DNA of 64,000 bases from Forficula auricularia (Eukaryota; Arthropoda; Insecta; Dermaptera; Forficulidae), in assembly GCA_024734495.1 (NCBI GenBank), contig JALMQS010000886.1, positions 17,441 through 81,440 on the forward strand. Direction: 5' to 3'. Positions 11,223 to 21,875 of the stretch are shown here, piece after piece (the stretch's first letter is position 1; every line of letters begins with the position of its first letter). Position numbers and translations under genes: made by a program. The notes beneath the pieces were generated by a model. That model was not told the origin of the DNA, ran no database searches, and was given only the letters and a program-made list of their open reading frames with translations.

Positions 11223-11988
11223 AATTCAAAACTCAATTTTTGTTTTATTTCTTTTTTTTTGTGAAACCTACCTCGTATCTTAGTTTTATTATTATATTAA
11301 AATGTTTCACCTAGAACCAACACCGAACTCCTTAAAAGTTATATTCAAAATTTGGTGAGTTTGATACAAAACCTAGATGTTCATTTTTTGACCATAAAAT
11401 CCCCCCCCCCCCCCCATTTTGGGCTGTTAGTTTTTGCATTATTAGACTTCTGGAATCTGATTATGTATACAGAAATTTGGTTGAGTTTGATCAAATGGCC
11501 TAGATTTTTTATTTTTTGACCCCCCTAATTTTGAACCCAGAAAAGGTTCATTTTACCAGTATATTTCATTTTTTATTGTTTTTTTAGTTTGAAAATATTT
11601 TTATTTTAATTTTTAACTCCCCTCCCTCCCCCTTAATTTTAGGTCGATATGCACCAAAATCTGTAATCAGCTCTTAATCTCAATGCACCAAAACTACATG
11701 TGAAATTTGGTTTGATATTCACACTAGTTTTTGAGCTAGCTCGTCCACAAAAATTTGGTAACGCACAGACTAACTAACAGACATTTTGACAAAATAATTA
11801 ATATCTCGAAAAAAATATAATTTTTTCCATGTTCACTTATAAAGGTTTATTGTACCGAAATGCCTTGTTTCACTTAATTTTTCTAAAGCAAAATAGTTTC
11901 AGTCGATTTTGAAATATTTGAAAAGAATAAGCGAAAAAAACACTTTTTTTTATGCGATTATAATACTTGACTATATCCTGTATGTAAA

Positions 11989-12619
11989 AAAAAATTGTAA
12001 AATAACTATCTGTAAAAATATATATTCCAGAGAGGAGAGGGGTAAAAGCATTGTTGGGGAGCAAAGTAACCATATACCCCCTGTTCCTACACTATTATTT
12101 GATTTTTTTGGTAGTTTTTTTTTTATAATTATATCCAACCCATTAGAGAGAGAGAGAGAGAGAGAGAGCAAGTGTGTCCTAAGAATGCATTCTTCTCTTT
12201 TGTTCCATTGAGTGAGAGGGTTGGTGGGTGGGAGGGAGGCAGGAAGGAGGTCATTCATTCCATTTTTTCTCTCTCGCCATTCAAATTCTCGTTTTTGGAA
12301 TTCTGCGAATAAATTACCCTTGAAAAACGAATTTAGAAATTCTTCGAATTACTTTAGAAAGAATCTCCTATTTCTTTTGATCGTTTCTTAAATTGATTCT
12401 GACAAGGATAAAATTACAATATGTGTATATATGTATAAATAATTCAAGAATAGTACACTTTCTATATGTATCAACTCATTAAATTAATAAATTAAAGTGA
12501 TATTAGTGGTTGCTAGAATATCAATGCGTTCTCCAAGAACAGGTGAAAAAAATGAAAGAACCAAAAAAGTTGAAAACTTTCAAATACAAGCCTTACGATC
12601 CTATGGTAAAATAAAATAA
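11989..12619. other. Unrecognised DNA with a (GA)n tract
   Basis: A (GA)n microsatellite lies at about 12146-12170. One member of a direct repeat of about 60 bp (12465-12523) also lies here; its partner is at 13126-13183. No gene is supported. Confidence 0.4.
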
Positions 12620-12895
12620 GCTGACGTGTTCTGATATGGCCGTCCACTTGACTTTACCATACAACCTGGCCCCTCACTTATATTTATTTATTCATGTAGG
12701 GGTTAGATTTTTGAATTTTATACTTCTGGGGTCCCAATGATTATGTATACAAAATTTGGTTGAGTTTCGTACAATGGCCTATATTTTCATTTTTTTACCC
12801 TACACCACCCCCCAATTTGAGCGGTTAGTTTTGCATTTTTAGACTTCTGGGGGTCCCAATGATAATGTATACAAAATTTGCTCAAATGCTTCGAT
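12620..12895 (+). repeat. Rep-A fragment
   Basis: The left terminus CTGACGTGTTCTGATATGGC plus two degenerate minisatellite units are present. The right terminus is missing. Confidence 0.7.
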
Positions 12896-13125
12896 TTTTA
12901 ATTTAGGTGATTGAGAAAAACGGATGCGATATTCGTTATCAGCATCTGAATACATAAAGATCACTTAGTTTTATTTAAAGGAAAATTTCATTGTTTATGA
13001 GTGTAATAGAATGACAGGTAAAGCATTTGGACCAGTTTGCTTAATTTTACAGCAGTGAAAACTCTGTTTTACTTCAATTTTTCTCTTAGATGGCCCATTA
13101 CTGGTGCGTTTGCCTTAGGTACCTT

Positions 13126-13183
13126 CTATATGTATCTACTCATTAAAATTAATAAATTAAGTGATATTAGTGGTTGCTAGAAT
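13126..13183 (+). repeat. Direct repeat of 12465-12523
   Basis: CTTCTATATGTATC and GATATTAGTGGTTGCTAGAAT recur in the same order and orientation about 660 bp upstream with few changes. This suggests a local duplication or a shared repeat end. Confidence 0.55.
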
Positions 13184-13304
13184 TTATCCATAGTAGGATT
13201 GAAGTAATTTTTAGAGATGGACTGATAAGTGAAATTGAGTGGATATTGATAAGGCAGTCCTAAAAAAGAAAGATAATTTTATACTATCTTTTTATTCATA
13301 AACC

Positions 13305-13340
13305 GACGTTTCGTAGGCTATTTATTCCTTCCTTCTTCAG
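13305..13340 (-). ncRNA. Hammerhead-like motif, left arm
   Basis: On the minus strand CTGAAGA (13340-13334) and GAAACGTC (13312-13305) flank a weakly paired stem II. ACGT is self-complementary, so stem III would form between two molecules. Weaker than the right-arm copy. Confidence 0.4.
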
Positions 13341-13562
13341 GGTTTTGAAAAGTCAGTGAAGGAAATCAATACGACATTCCCCCTGTCTCCTCTTTCAGTG
13401 GCAGTAACAATAAAAAATATTGTATTTCATTCTCAGCAGAATTATAGAGTAGGTTGTTAGACCCTGTTTGATGAAGAAAGAGCAAATGGATTAATAACCA
13501 TGGTGGTGACAACAAATGGAAGAAGGAAGTGTATTGTGAAAATAGGGTTGCATTGTCTACAG

Positions 13563-13876
13563 CAGTGTTCCGCAAAGTGTATGCCGCGGAACACTGGTGT
13601 ACCATGGTCATTAGATGGTGTGCCGCGGAAAAATGTCAAGTTTTGTTAAGATAATGCACCTACACATTGCTGAGAGTTTTCAACGATTCCTCCAAATTTT
13701 GATCGCCTGTGCTCAGTTAAGCAGGCTCACATTCTCATTAAACATCTTTTCTATTATATTGATTATATAATAACTAAATAAATATTAAATAAACATTGTT
13801 ATTTCTTTAGTGTACCTCTAAAATTTCTTGATTTGGTAGGAGTGTATTTTGAACATAAAAAGTTTGCGGAACATTG
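13563..13876 (+). mobile_element. hAT-type MITE
   Basis: Terminal inverted repeats are CAGTGTTCCGCAAAG at the left and the complement of TTTGCGGAACATTG at the right. The motif GCCGCGG occurs twice just inside the left end. Ends of this form belong to widespread hAT-like non-autonomous elements. The flanking 8 bp do not match convincingly (GTCTACAG versus GTTTGTAA), so the duplication has decayed. No coding sequence. Confidence 0.7.
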
Positions 13877-14131
13877 GTTTGTAAATCCCCTCAAATTATA
13901 ACGATTCTAGTTTCCAAATAAGGGATTGCAGATTGCAGATACTAAATTGGTAATAACGGTTGCTCCTCAAAAGGATATTTGCCCTCAAGGCAAAAAGTAT
14001 CCCATAAAAGTTGTCCCTAATTACACTATAATTCTTGCTGAGAATGAAATACAATATTTTGGTGTTACTGCCACTGAAAGAGGAGACAGAGGAATGTCGC
14101 ATTGGATTTTCTTCACTGACTTTTCAAAACC

Positions 14132-14161
14132 CTGAAGAAGGAGGGAATAGCCTGAAACGTC
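14132..14161 (+). ncRNA. Hammerhead-like motif, right arm
   Basis: CTGAAGA (14132-14138), stem II AGG/CCT around a purine-rich loop, then GAAACGTC (14154-14161). The core is complete apart from the short stem II. Palindromic ACGT suggests a dimeric stem III. Confidence 0.5.
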
Positions 14162-14244
14162 GGTTTACGAATAAAAATATAATTATCTGGTATCTTCTTC
14201 TTTTTTTTTGGACTGCCTCTTCAATATCCACTCAGTTTATCCAT

Positions 14245-14540
14245 TCTTCTTCTTCGAGTGCCATACCCGAAACGGGTGTAAGGTGCCTCTCCCGCCTGCC
14301 TGTGCTGAGTGTGTTTTAGTTGTTTTTAGACAGATATACGGGACCTACTTTTTTAACGCCGGTTCCGAACAGCTAATTTGGAGAGGTGACTAGGCAATTA
14401 TACTCTTGGTAGGTTGCCATTACTTTCCAAGAGGAGGCGTCTGCAAATATCTATCTGCCGGGAGAGACTCGGTCTCGAACCAGCGATCTCAAGGTCAGCG
14501 ACCCGACACTCTGCTTCATTGACCCACAGTCACCTTTAAT
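14245..14540 (-). mobile_element. tRNA-derived SINE fragment
   Basis: On the minus strand a box-A-like GTGGGTCAATGAAGC (near 14525) is followed about 40 nt later by the box B GGTTCGAGACC (14482-14472). The body continues through TTGCCTAGTCACCTC and CGGAACCGGCGTTAAAAAAG to about 14250. Spacing of the boxes is that of a Pol III promoter in a tRNA-derived SINE. No poly(A) end is visible. Confidence 0.6.
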
Positions 14541-14569
14541 TTATCCATATCCATAGTCATTTGAAATAT

Positions 14570-14770
14570 AAATATAAGTTACGCCCTCAAAAGGTGCAGA
14601 ATCGACAATCTTAATGGCATCATCAAGACTGTCGATTCATCAAATTAGAAAGATATAAAAGTCCCTAGCCACGACGCTAAGACAGACTTGATCAGACCCT
14701 AGCTTGCTTGCTCTGCTCACTTTTCCACACAGGAGCATTACGGTTCACTGTCGGGTCATCCCATCTTAAT
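14570..14770 (+). promoter_or_regulatory. Possible TATA promoter, perhaps from an LTR
   Basis: AGATATAAAAG (about 14650) is followed about 30 nt on by CAGACTTGATCAGACC. The spacing suits a core promoter. Nothing downstream identifies an LTR element, so this is tentative. Confidence 0.25.
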
Positions 14771-14944
14771 AATTAAATATTATTAAACTTATAATTAAAG
14801 TTTGAGCATCTTTTTTTTTTGAAAATAGTTGGTAGTTTTTTCAAAAAATCGGCAAAATTCAGATTAACCAAGATGTATTTTAAAAGAGAAAGAATTCAAT
14901 CAATCTTTTTCGGACAAATTCTAAAATTTTAGTAGAAATAATAT

Positions 14945-15035
14945 TAAATTGCGATATCAGAGGGGATTCATCCCCCCGGGAGTCGAACCTGAGAACTAAC
15001 ACGCTATCTGAGCGGTCAGCTCACACCCTCGAGAC
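14945..15035 (-). repeat. tRNA-like SINE head
   Basis: On the minus strand GAGCTGACCGCTCAGATAG resembles box A, and the perfect box B GGTTCGACTCC (14990-14980) follows. Stem pairing is too poor for a working tRNA. Confidence 0.5.
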
Positions 15036-15224
15036 AAAAACTTATTTTATCCCCAGAATAACAATCGGTTATTCAAGTTTCTTATAATCCCTCTTAATAT
15101 ATTCAATTGTAAAACACATGTAAAATTTATAAAAAGTGTTTCAAAATAAAAGTATTTTAAAAATAAATCTTGCGATTGTTTTAAAAAAAACTCCCTCCAC
15201 GAAAAGAAAACACATAATTTATAT

Positions 15225-15340
15225 ACACCTGCGAAGCCCACCTTTGGCGGGCATCTTGCTGGCCAGAAGCTACGGCCCCTGGACTCCGCTATCCCCAGCC
15301 CATTCCCCGGCACGTCACTGGTATTGTCAAGATTGAGAAC
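15225..15340. repeat. GC-rich block of unknown type
   Basis: The block is far richer in GC than its surroundings (GCGGGCATCTTGCTGGCC). It loosely resembles the ends of the Helitron-like copies near 42010 and 46900. Open frames through it are not similar to a known protein. Confidence 0.3.
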
Positions 15341-15389
15341 AAGCCAAAATGTTTTCTAATCGCGGAATATAATAGTGAATGATAACACT

Positions 15390-15680
15390 GACCAACAAAA
15401 CTTTCTCACGATGAACCTAACAATGTGGATTCAGTAGAGTTTTCTACGATTATTATCATGGAATTTCCCAATTTTTTACAATACCAATCATGAGCCTCAT
15501 GGTTTGAGAAATTTCGATTTGAGTCAGTGGAATTTAGGTTTTATACAACATGAGAAATATATATATATATACAGATTATCGTCCTCATTGAGAGTTTAAT
15601 TAAAAACTTTATAAATGGATTAACGCGTCAATTTTATTTATTTTCAATATTCCGATATTCCATTACATCACCCCCTATTA
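15390..15680 (-). mobile_element. Possible LTR with adjacent polypurine tract
   Basis: On the minus strand the purine tract AATAGGGGGTGA runs directly into TGTAATGGAATATCGG, as at the 3' LTR boundary of a copia- or gypsy-like element. No matching second LTR or integrase is found, so this is weak. Confidence 0.25.
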
Positions 15681-15973
15681 AAATAAATAAAATGCTAAAA
15701 CATTTAAAGCATGTCGAAAGACGAAAATATATTTTCAAGGATGTTTTCTTTATAAGCTCCCTCCGTTTTTAATGAGAAAAAGCAAACTCATTTGCGTTAG
15801 CGCTATTTACATTCAACAACAAGATTTCCAGACCAGTCCTTGAATAAATTCTCTTACATTCGGGATTGCAACAGTTTATACAGGCTTGCAGTCCTTCTCC
15901 TAGCATTCGTATTAAAAAAAATATTTTTATCCAAGTTAAGCTAAAGTTTGATTTTCACTTACTATGTTTTTAT

Positions 15974-17097
15974 CTACTCTTATTAAACGAGCAAAAATTG
16001 TATATTTATTTGTACATATATATATTTGTTTGTTTATATATTTGTATCTTGGTTCTATTTTTGAAAACGACTCTACCGATTTTGATCAAATTCACGGGTT
16101 AGGGGTTTTCTGGGTGAGCAATTCGATCTGTCACGGTCTCACTTTCGACAAAATTGTTTTGATGGGTTTTTTTGTAATCAAATTAATTATTCTCAGGTAG
16201 ACAAATCTCATTCTTAGGGTTTTAAAAAAAGGTTTCCCACTTTTCCTTTTGTACAGGCAGACAATGGGTTGCTTTAATTCATTGTTCTAAAAGGCCTTGA
16301 AGAAGTATTGTGATTGTGGATTTTAACATATTTTTGTTCAACCTAAACGTTAGAAATATTAATAAACGTTTTATAATTGTTTTTATAAAGAACTTTATTT
16401 ATTTAATAGAATAAAAAAATAATCAAAAAAATATATTTCGCATAAGCAGGTCTCAATTTTCTGAAAAAACAACACATTTTGATAGGTTTTATTTATTAAC
16501 AATTGGATGAATAAATGAATCATATGGTTGAATCAAAACAGGAGCAGGAGGTGGGATGCAGCGGTGGGGGATCTGGGGGTAGGGCGAGGACTTTTCGGGG
16601 GGGGGTCAAGCGGAGTGGGGGTACAATGGGCGAATACTATATATATTTGTATTTTTTTAAATTTGAAAACGGCTCTCAAATAAAAATCGACCTTTTTAAC
16701 GAAATTTTAAATTAAAAATAATATTAAAATAAAGGTTTTAACTGAAGGAAGAAGTTACCGATGTTTGTCGGTGTTTCCAGGTACTATATATTTATATTTA
16801 TTTGTTTGTATGTTGTATCTTAGTTCTATTTTGAAAACGGTTCTACCGATGTTGATGAAACCAACTCTGTTAACAAGTTTTTGAGAATGAGAAAACGATC
16901 TGTCTAGGTCTGGACCTCGACAAATTCTTACTTGATCTTTTCTTAAATAAAGTAATTATTTATAGATGAAAGTCTCAATAAAAAAGTTTATTTCCATTTT
17001 TTTTCAATTGTCTTTTATTTATTAATTCTTTTTTTTTAATTTTAAAACCCACTAATAGGTTATAACAAATATTATTATATTATAATAAAATTAGGAT
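15974..17097 (+). repeat. Rep-B composite (two partial copies)
   Basis: The motifs CTTATTAAACGAGCAAAAAT, TTGAAAACGACTCTACCG and AATTGTTTTGATGGG begin the first copy. A second starts near 16790 (TTTTGAAAACGGTTCTACCG). A degenerate hairpin GTTACCGATGTTTGTCGG lies near 16755. The stretch 16515-16625 is G-rich. No coding sequence. Confidence 0.6.
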
Positions 17098-17121
17098 TTT
17101 TTTTTTTTTTTTTTTTTTTTT

Positions 17122-17371
17122 GATTGAAGAATTGGAGGAAGGAGGGATGACCAATCGACTTGATTGGGGAATAATGGAATTGAAATAATTATCGGAAAAA
17201 GAGTTTTTTTATCTAATTAGATTTTTCTCTTATTAAAAACAAGGACTAAAGATGAATAAGGACACTCGATGGTGGAGAAGTAATCTCCGGAATCGAAGCA
17301 AAAATACAATGTATTCATTAAATAATGTAAAATAATTGGTTTAATAAAATTTATAAAAAAAAAAAAAAAAA
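17122..17371 (+). mobile_element. Rep-D retroposon with poly(A) tail
   Basis: It starts GATTGAAGAATTGGAGGAAG, carries ACCAATCGACTTGATTGG and GGTGGAGAAGTAATCTCC, and ends AATAAAATTTATAAAAA followed by a run of A. The orientation of the tail confirms that this family is read on this strand. A T run precedes it (17098-17121). Confidence 0.75.
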
Positions 17372-17384
17372 TTGTTTTTAATTA

Positions 17385-17520
17385 ACAGGTGTGGGAGGTT
17401 CAGGGAAGGCTAGGGGTTAACATGTCAGCCTGCTAACCAACTGGACCCGGGTTGGAATCCGACTCAGGTCATCCGGCTAAGACCCGACCCCCATACATCG
17501 TAATACATACTAGTATATCA
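17385..17520 (+). repeat. tRNA-derived SINE fragment
   Basis: GGGGTTAACATGTCAGCC (box-A region) is followed by GGTTGGAATCC, one change from the box B consensus. It lies about 180 bp upstream of the receptor exon, in the intron. Confidence 0.5.
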
Positions 17521-17695
17521 TACAATTCTGAAGCTAGCCCGAAACATAAAATATTTTCATAAATTAGACAGTTATTTTAATTATATTGATTATGGAAAAA
17601 TAAAAAAATGTGTACATAAAAGATATCAACTTTTCAAGAATATTGGAGTAATATATATTTATTTATTTATTAATTTCATGTTTTGTCTTTTTCAG

Positions 17696-17892
17696 GTAGT
17701 GAAGATGATGATCGTGGTGGTGATCATCTTTGCCGTCTGCTGGCTACCATATCACTTATACTTCATTCTAGTGACCAAATACCCGGACTTGTCTTATCTA
17801 CCATCGATTCAAGAGATTTATCTTGGAATCTATTGGCTTGCCATGTCCAATTCAATGTATAATCCGATCATATATTGCTGGATGAATTCCAG
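17696..17892 (+). CDS. Tachykinin-like peptide receptor, internal exon (TM6-TM7)
   Basis: A 197-nt internal exon. A pyrimidine-rich acceptor (TTTTGTCTTTTTCAG, ending 17695) precedes it and AG|GTAAGT follows (donor from 17893). It opens [20 protein letters not shown], the cytoplasmic entry and TM6 with the class-A CWLP motif. Extracellular loop 3 follows ([17 protein letters not shown]), then TM7 with [22 protein letters not shown], including the NPxxY motif. [11 protein letters not shown] and [14 protein letters not shown] are typical of tachykinin/neurokinin receptors, and the residues fit TkR99D better than TkR86C. The receptor acts in the plasma membrane and couples tachykinin-related neuropeptides to G proteins. 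The exon ends in codon phase 2; the next exon should supply the cytoplasmic tail beginning FR. Neither neighbour exon was found, so flanking introns are long and full of repeats. Confidence 0.9.
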
Positions 17893-18307
17893 GTAAGTTG
17901 GACCTTTTTCTTTTAAACCAAATAATTTTAAACGTTGGTCACACTGCCTTCGTCTTATCAACGTCCAAAAATTGATTGTGATTTTTATCAAAATCGTACG
18001 AGCCGTATTCGAGAAACCGATTATATCGAAAACGACTCGTACATCTATCTATAACTATATACAATATATAAGTCTTTGCCCGAGACACTGACTCAGCATC
18101 AAAACAGCCAGAACCACTGATATGAAATATGAAATCTGAAGAGGATATTACTTCTATGACATAGACGCTCACTAATAAAGGATTTTTTGAAATTCGACCC
18201 CTAAGGCGGTCAAAGGGGCAAAGTGTGTTTTCACTGATTATGAAATATCTCTTAAGGACGATAAGATATCCACTTGCTTTTAACTTATAATAATGATAAA
18301 GTAACTG

Positions 18308-18940
18308 GCCACCGAGCGATGCTCGGTAACTTTTTGCTTCAAGTTAAAATCTATATATAGTACACGCCCCCTGGACCCCCCGAAACCCCGCAACTCTCTC
18401 CACCCCCCCCACCCCCACTATAACCTACACCCCACCCCGCCTCCCGCCCCCGCGTCCAGTTTTTTCATTGCTAGCCTTTTAGTGGCCCACAGATTATGTG
18501 TATATAGACATATAAATAAATACCGTATAATTATTTTTTTTAATTAAATAACAATTTGTTGAGTTTTATAATTAATTAAATTGTCAAATTCTAATATTTG
18601 ATATTTGTGAGATTTAAAACTCAATCAATCAATTAAAATGATTAACTTTTAATATATAAAAATAATTATAATGATCTTTTTTGTGGGATTTAAAATTAAA
18701 AAACCAATTATTTATTAAAAGGAAATTGAATAAAAATGTAATAATACCACCTGTGAATAATTATTTCAATTAACAAAAAACCTATCAAAAACAACTTAGC
18801 CGAAGATGAGACCGTGACAGATCGAATGTCCAACCCCCTAACCCCTGAATTGCCACCAAATCGTTAGAGACGTTTTCGAGAGCCCGATTGGATATATATA
18901 CAAGAATTGCTCGTTTAATATAATAAGATAAGATAAGATA
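18308..18940 (+). repeat. Rep-B copy
   Basis: It begins GGCCACCGAGCGATGCTCGG (hairpin), passes through a C-rich stretch (18365-18460) and ends ATTGCTCGTTTAATATAATAAG. It is flanked on both sides by a second short repeat, AGGATTTTTTGAAATTCGAC, at about 18180 and 19120. Confidence 0.65.
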
Positions 18941-20391
18941 AAAATATCTAGAAAAGGATTTCAGGATTTTTTAAAATTCGGCACCAAAGGGGGTCAAGAA
19001 ATTCAAAATATATTTGCAATGTGTTTACACTAAATATGTAATATCTATTAAGAAGAGAGAAATATCTACTTATTTTTGACTTAATAAAAGTCTACATACA
19101 ATTATCTAAAAAGTAGTTTCAGGATTTTTTGAAATTCGACCTCTAAGGCGGTCAAAAAGGACTGATCAGCTTTATTATGAAAAAAAATATATTCATAATC
19201 CCGAAAAAACTTGTTTTTTATTTAAAATTGAAAATTTGAGATATCGTTTATTTTTATTAGACTAGCCGGGGGCCTGGTGAATAATGATCGGAGGTGGATG
19301 CAGGGAAAAATGATAGGGTTGGTGAGATGGAAGGGGATTAGAGGAGGCAAGAGGCCCACTGATATATACTTAGATTTGTATAGGTTAAGCAATATTTGAA
19401 AACATTTAGATTATTCTTAAAGAACAATTCTATCGTTGTACTCACTAAACGCCTGAATATAGGCAATCAATTCGTCACCTCTTTCTCAAAATTGCGTAAA
19501 ATTTAGGCTCTACCCAAGAGTACTTTAGTTTTAGACTACATCGATATATAGTAAGTCAACAAAATACTCATGCCCACCTGCCGGGATGGCCAAAGTATTA
19601 TTAAATTCATTATTATTACTATTTATTTATTTATTATAAGGAAATCCAATGTAAATAATCATTTGAAAATATTTTTTTTTCTTATTAAGGAGGTTCTTTC
19701 GCGACAATCCTACAAAAAGTTTTAGCCTCGTGACCACTCTATAAATATGAAGGATGCTAAAATTTTAAGTTATGTTTTTTAACGTGTCTCTACATTTTAC
19801 ACTACTATATTCTCTTTATGAATGGTTCGTTTCCAAGTCATTGATCTTATATCCCCCACCCCCTCCACTAAAAATAATCGCCCAAATATGTTGTTTTTTT
19901 ATTATTAAATCTACGAGATAAATAATTTCAATTTTTTTTTTGTTTAAGTTATTCCGAATATATTATTCTAACAAATATTAGTTTTTCATCAAGATGGTGA
20001 AAGTCCTTCAATGAAAAAAATAATAAAATAATGATCATTTTCCCACCCTTTCCCAATCTACCATATGTAAAATATTCCATATTTAATTGCAATTATTTCA
20101 TGTTTGGTGTGGTAAATCGTCTTCAAATTTTAATAGTGTGTGTATTATGCTTTTAATGACTGGTTGGACACCCTGAATTAAATATTGAATAAATATAAAT
20201 ACAAAGATGTTTTATATTTTTCTATTGGCCCCTAATCAATATTGATTTGATGCAATTTTTAATTCTGAATATCGATATTGAATATATAGTAGTTTTACAA
20301 AGGCGTAAGAAACAATCTGTTAAAAAAGCAGATCTGAAATGATTAATCAAATTTAACCATTCTGAAATTACTTGATTTTACAATATTTTTA
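18941..20391. other. Unrecognised AT-rich DNA
   Basis: Apart from the GGCGGTCAAA-type short repeats near 18985 and 19146, no gene or family was recognised. Confidence 0.35.
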
Positions 20392-21112
20392 ACCGACTTC
20401 AAAAAAGGAGGAGGTTCTCTATTCGACTGATTTTTTTTTTTTTTTGTGCCTATGTTACCTCATATCTCCGCCAATTGTGAACCGATTTTGAAAAAAAAAT
20501 TGCGTTGGGTTCAGTCTACCTTCCGATTGGTCCCATTTTTTTTCATAGGTATTGGACCTTTTTTGTTACGTTTGTTCAGGCCTAACTTCTTTGTTTATGA
20601 ACCGATTTCGATGATTATTTTTTTATTGGAAAGGGGTTATCTTAGGGATGGTGCCATATTAATTTGGTCAAGTTCTGATGATATGATCACTATTAATAAC
20701 ATCACTAAAAAGAGAAAAATAAAAATAATTTTTAAGAAAAAAATAAAACCGACTTCAAAAAATTAAATGCAACAAATAAAATACACTAAAAGGTATAAAA
20801 TAATTATTATCTTATTTAGTTACAACTAAACGACGAAATATTAACATGAAATTACTTTTTGAAGTCGGTGCCAAACAAACGTATACCTTATAAGCGAGCG
20901 TACCCACCAAACGTACTAAGTAAGATCCGTCGAGTGCGATTCATAAAAGGTATATGTTTGGCACCGACTTCAAAAAGTAATTTCATGTTAATATTTCGTA
21001 GTTTAGTTGTAACTAAATAAGATAATAATTATTTTATACCTTTTAGAGTATTTTATTTGTTGCATTTAATTTTTTGAAGTCGGTTTTATTTTTTTCTTAA
21101 AAATTATTTTGT
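20392..21112 (+). repeat. Rep-C copy with large palindrome
   Basis: The long part starts ACCGACTTCAAAAAAGGAGG. From about 20712 the sequence becomes a palindrome of about 400 bp: left arm AATAAAACCGACTTCAAAA, CACTAAAAGGTATAAAATAA, TTTTTGAAGTCGGTGCC; right arm the inverse, ending TTTTTTGAAGTCGG near 21085. The centre reads GCGTACCCACCAAACGTAC. Such a foldback can form a cruciform or long RNA hairpin. Confidence 0.78.
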
Positions 21113-21875
21113 AATGTATGTTTACGCATAACTCCTTTGTTTATGTACCGATTTCGATGATTCTTCTTTTATTAGAAAAGGGGTACTTTAGGGGTGGTTC
21201 GATATTAATTTGGTCAAGTTATAATGATATGATCAATGACAAAATAACGGAAATCTCAAATTCTTATGAGCAAATAATCGAAATTATAATAAATAAAATC
21301 TTTTATAAAAAATATCTTAAAACGTTCATTTAAAACCCTCTAACGTTTTGATATAATTTCTCTATTTGGGAATTGGATTTTATTATCAATTTCTGATTCC
21401 TTCGGCCGAATCATATTATCATAAGTCGCTATTCTTAACATCACTAAAAGAGAAAAATAAAAATAATTTTTAGAAAAAAACCGACTTCAAAAAAATTAAA
21501 TGCAACCGTTAAAATAATAAGAGCTCAAAAATCAAATAAAATGCACTAAAAGGTATAAAATAATTATCTTATTTATTTACAACTAAACGATGAAATTTTT
21601 ACATGAAATCACTTTTTGAAGCCGGTGCCAAACATATACATTTTATGAATCGAACTTGACAGATCTTACTTGGTATGTTTGGCGGGTACACTCGCTTATA
21701 TAGTTTGTTTAGCACCGACTTCAAAAAGAGATTTCATGTCAACATTTCGTCGTTTAGTTGTAACTAAATAAGATAATTATTTTATACCTTTTAGTGCATT
21801 TTATTTGATTTTTAAATTCTTATTATTTTAATTGTTGCATTTAATTTTTTGAAATCGTTTTTTTTTCTAAAAATT
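21113..21875 (+). repeat. Second Rep-C copy in tandem, with palindrome
   Basis: It starts directly where the previous palindrome ends and repeats the same order: CCGATTTCGATGATTC, AATTTGGTCAAG, then a palindrome (21475-21870) with the centre GTATGTTTGGCGGGTACAC. The tandem arrangement suggests amplification as a unit. Confidence 0.72.

Larger units (their letters stand above)
9493..11341 (+). mobile_element. Penelope-like element with inverted arms, tail and 12-bp target duplication
   Basis: TATTCAAAATTT is duplicated exactly at 9481-9492 and 11342-11353. Inside, the left arm (about 9493-9722) is the inverse of the right arm (about 11072-11300), more than 200 bp each; landmarks are GATACGAGGTAGGTTTCAC and its complement. 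A tail ATGTTTCACCTAGAACCAAC follows the right arm. The middle holds PLE reverse-transcriptase and GIY-YIG coding remnants. Each arm carries a hammerhead-like motif. With 1.85 kb it is shorter than a full PLE because the N-terminal half of the reverse transcriptase is missing. Confidence 0.9.
7731..11988 (+). mobile_element. Rep-A foldback/minisatellite element, interrupted twice
   Basis: The left end carries GATGTGGCCATCCACTTG and ACTTTACCATACAACCTGG; the right end reads TTGACTATATCCTGTATG, a decayed inverse of the left. Inside are tandem units of about 120 bp (GTTAGTTTTTGCATTTTTAG, ACAAAATTTGGTTGAGTTTG) with C-rich linkers, then a distal block shared with other copies (11640-11970). A LINE (7816-9169) and a PLE (9493-11341) are inserted in it, each with its own target duplication. 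The element has no coding sequence; its mobilising enzyme is unknown. Confidence 0.75.
13237..14234 (+). mobile_element. PLE-type long inverted repeat element
   Basis: The outer sequence GAGTGGATATTGATAAGGCAG (13240) is inverted at 14214-14232. The arms run about 210 bp inward (to CATTCTCAGCAGAATTATAG near 13445 and its inverse near 14020). Each arm carries a CTGAAGA...GAAACGTC motif. The centre has no recognisable coding sequence and contains a hAT MITE (13563-13876). It is best read as a coding-deleted PLE derivative. Confidence 0.7.
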
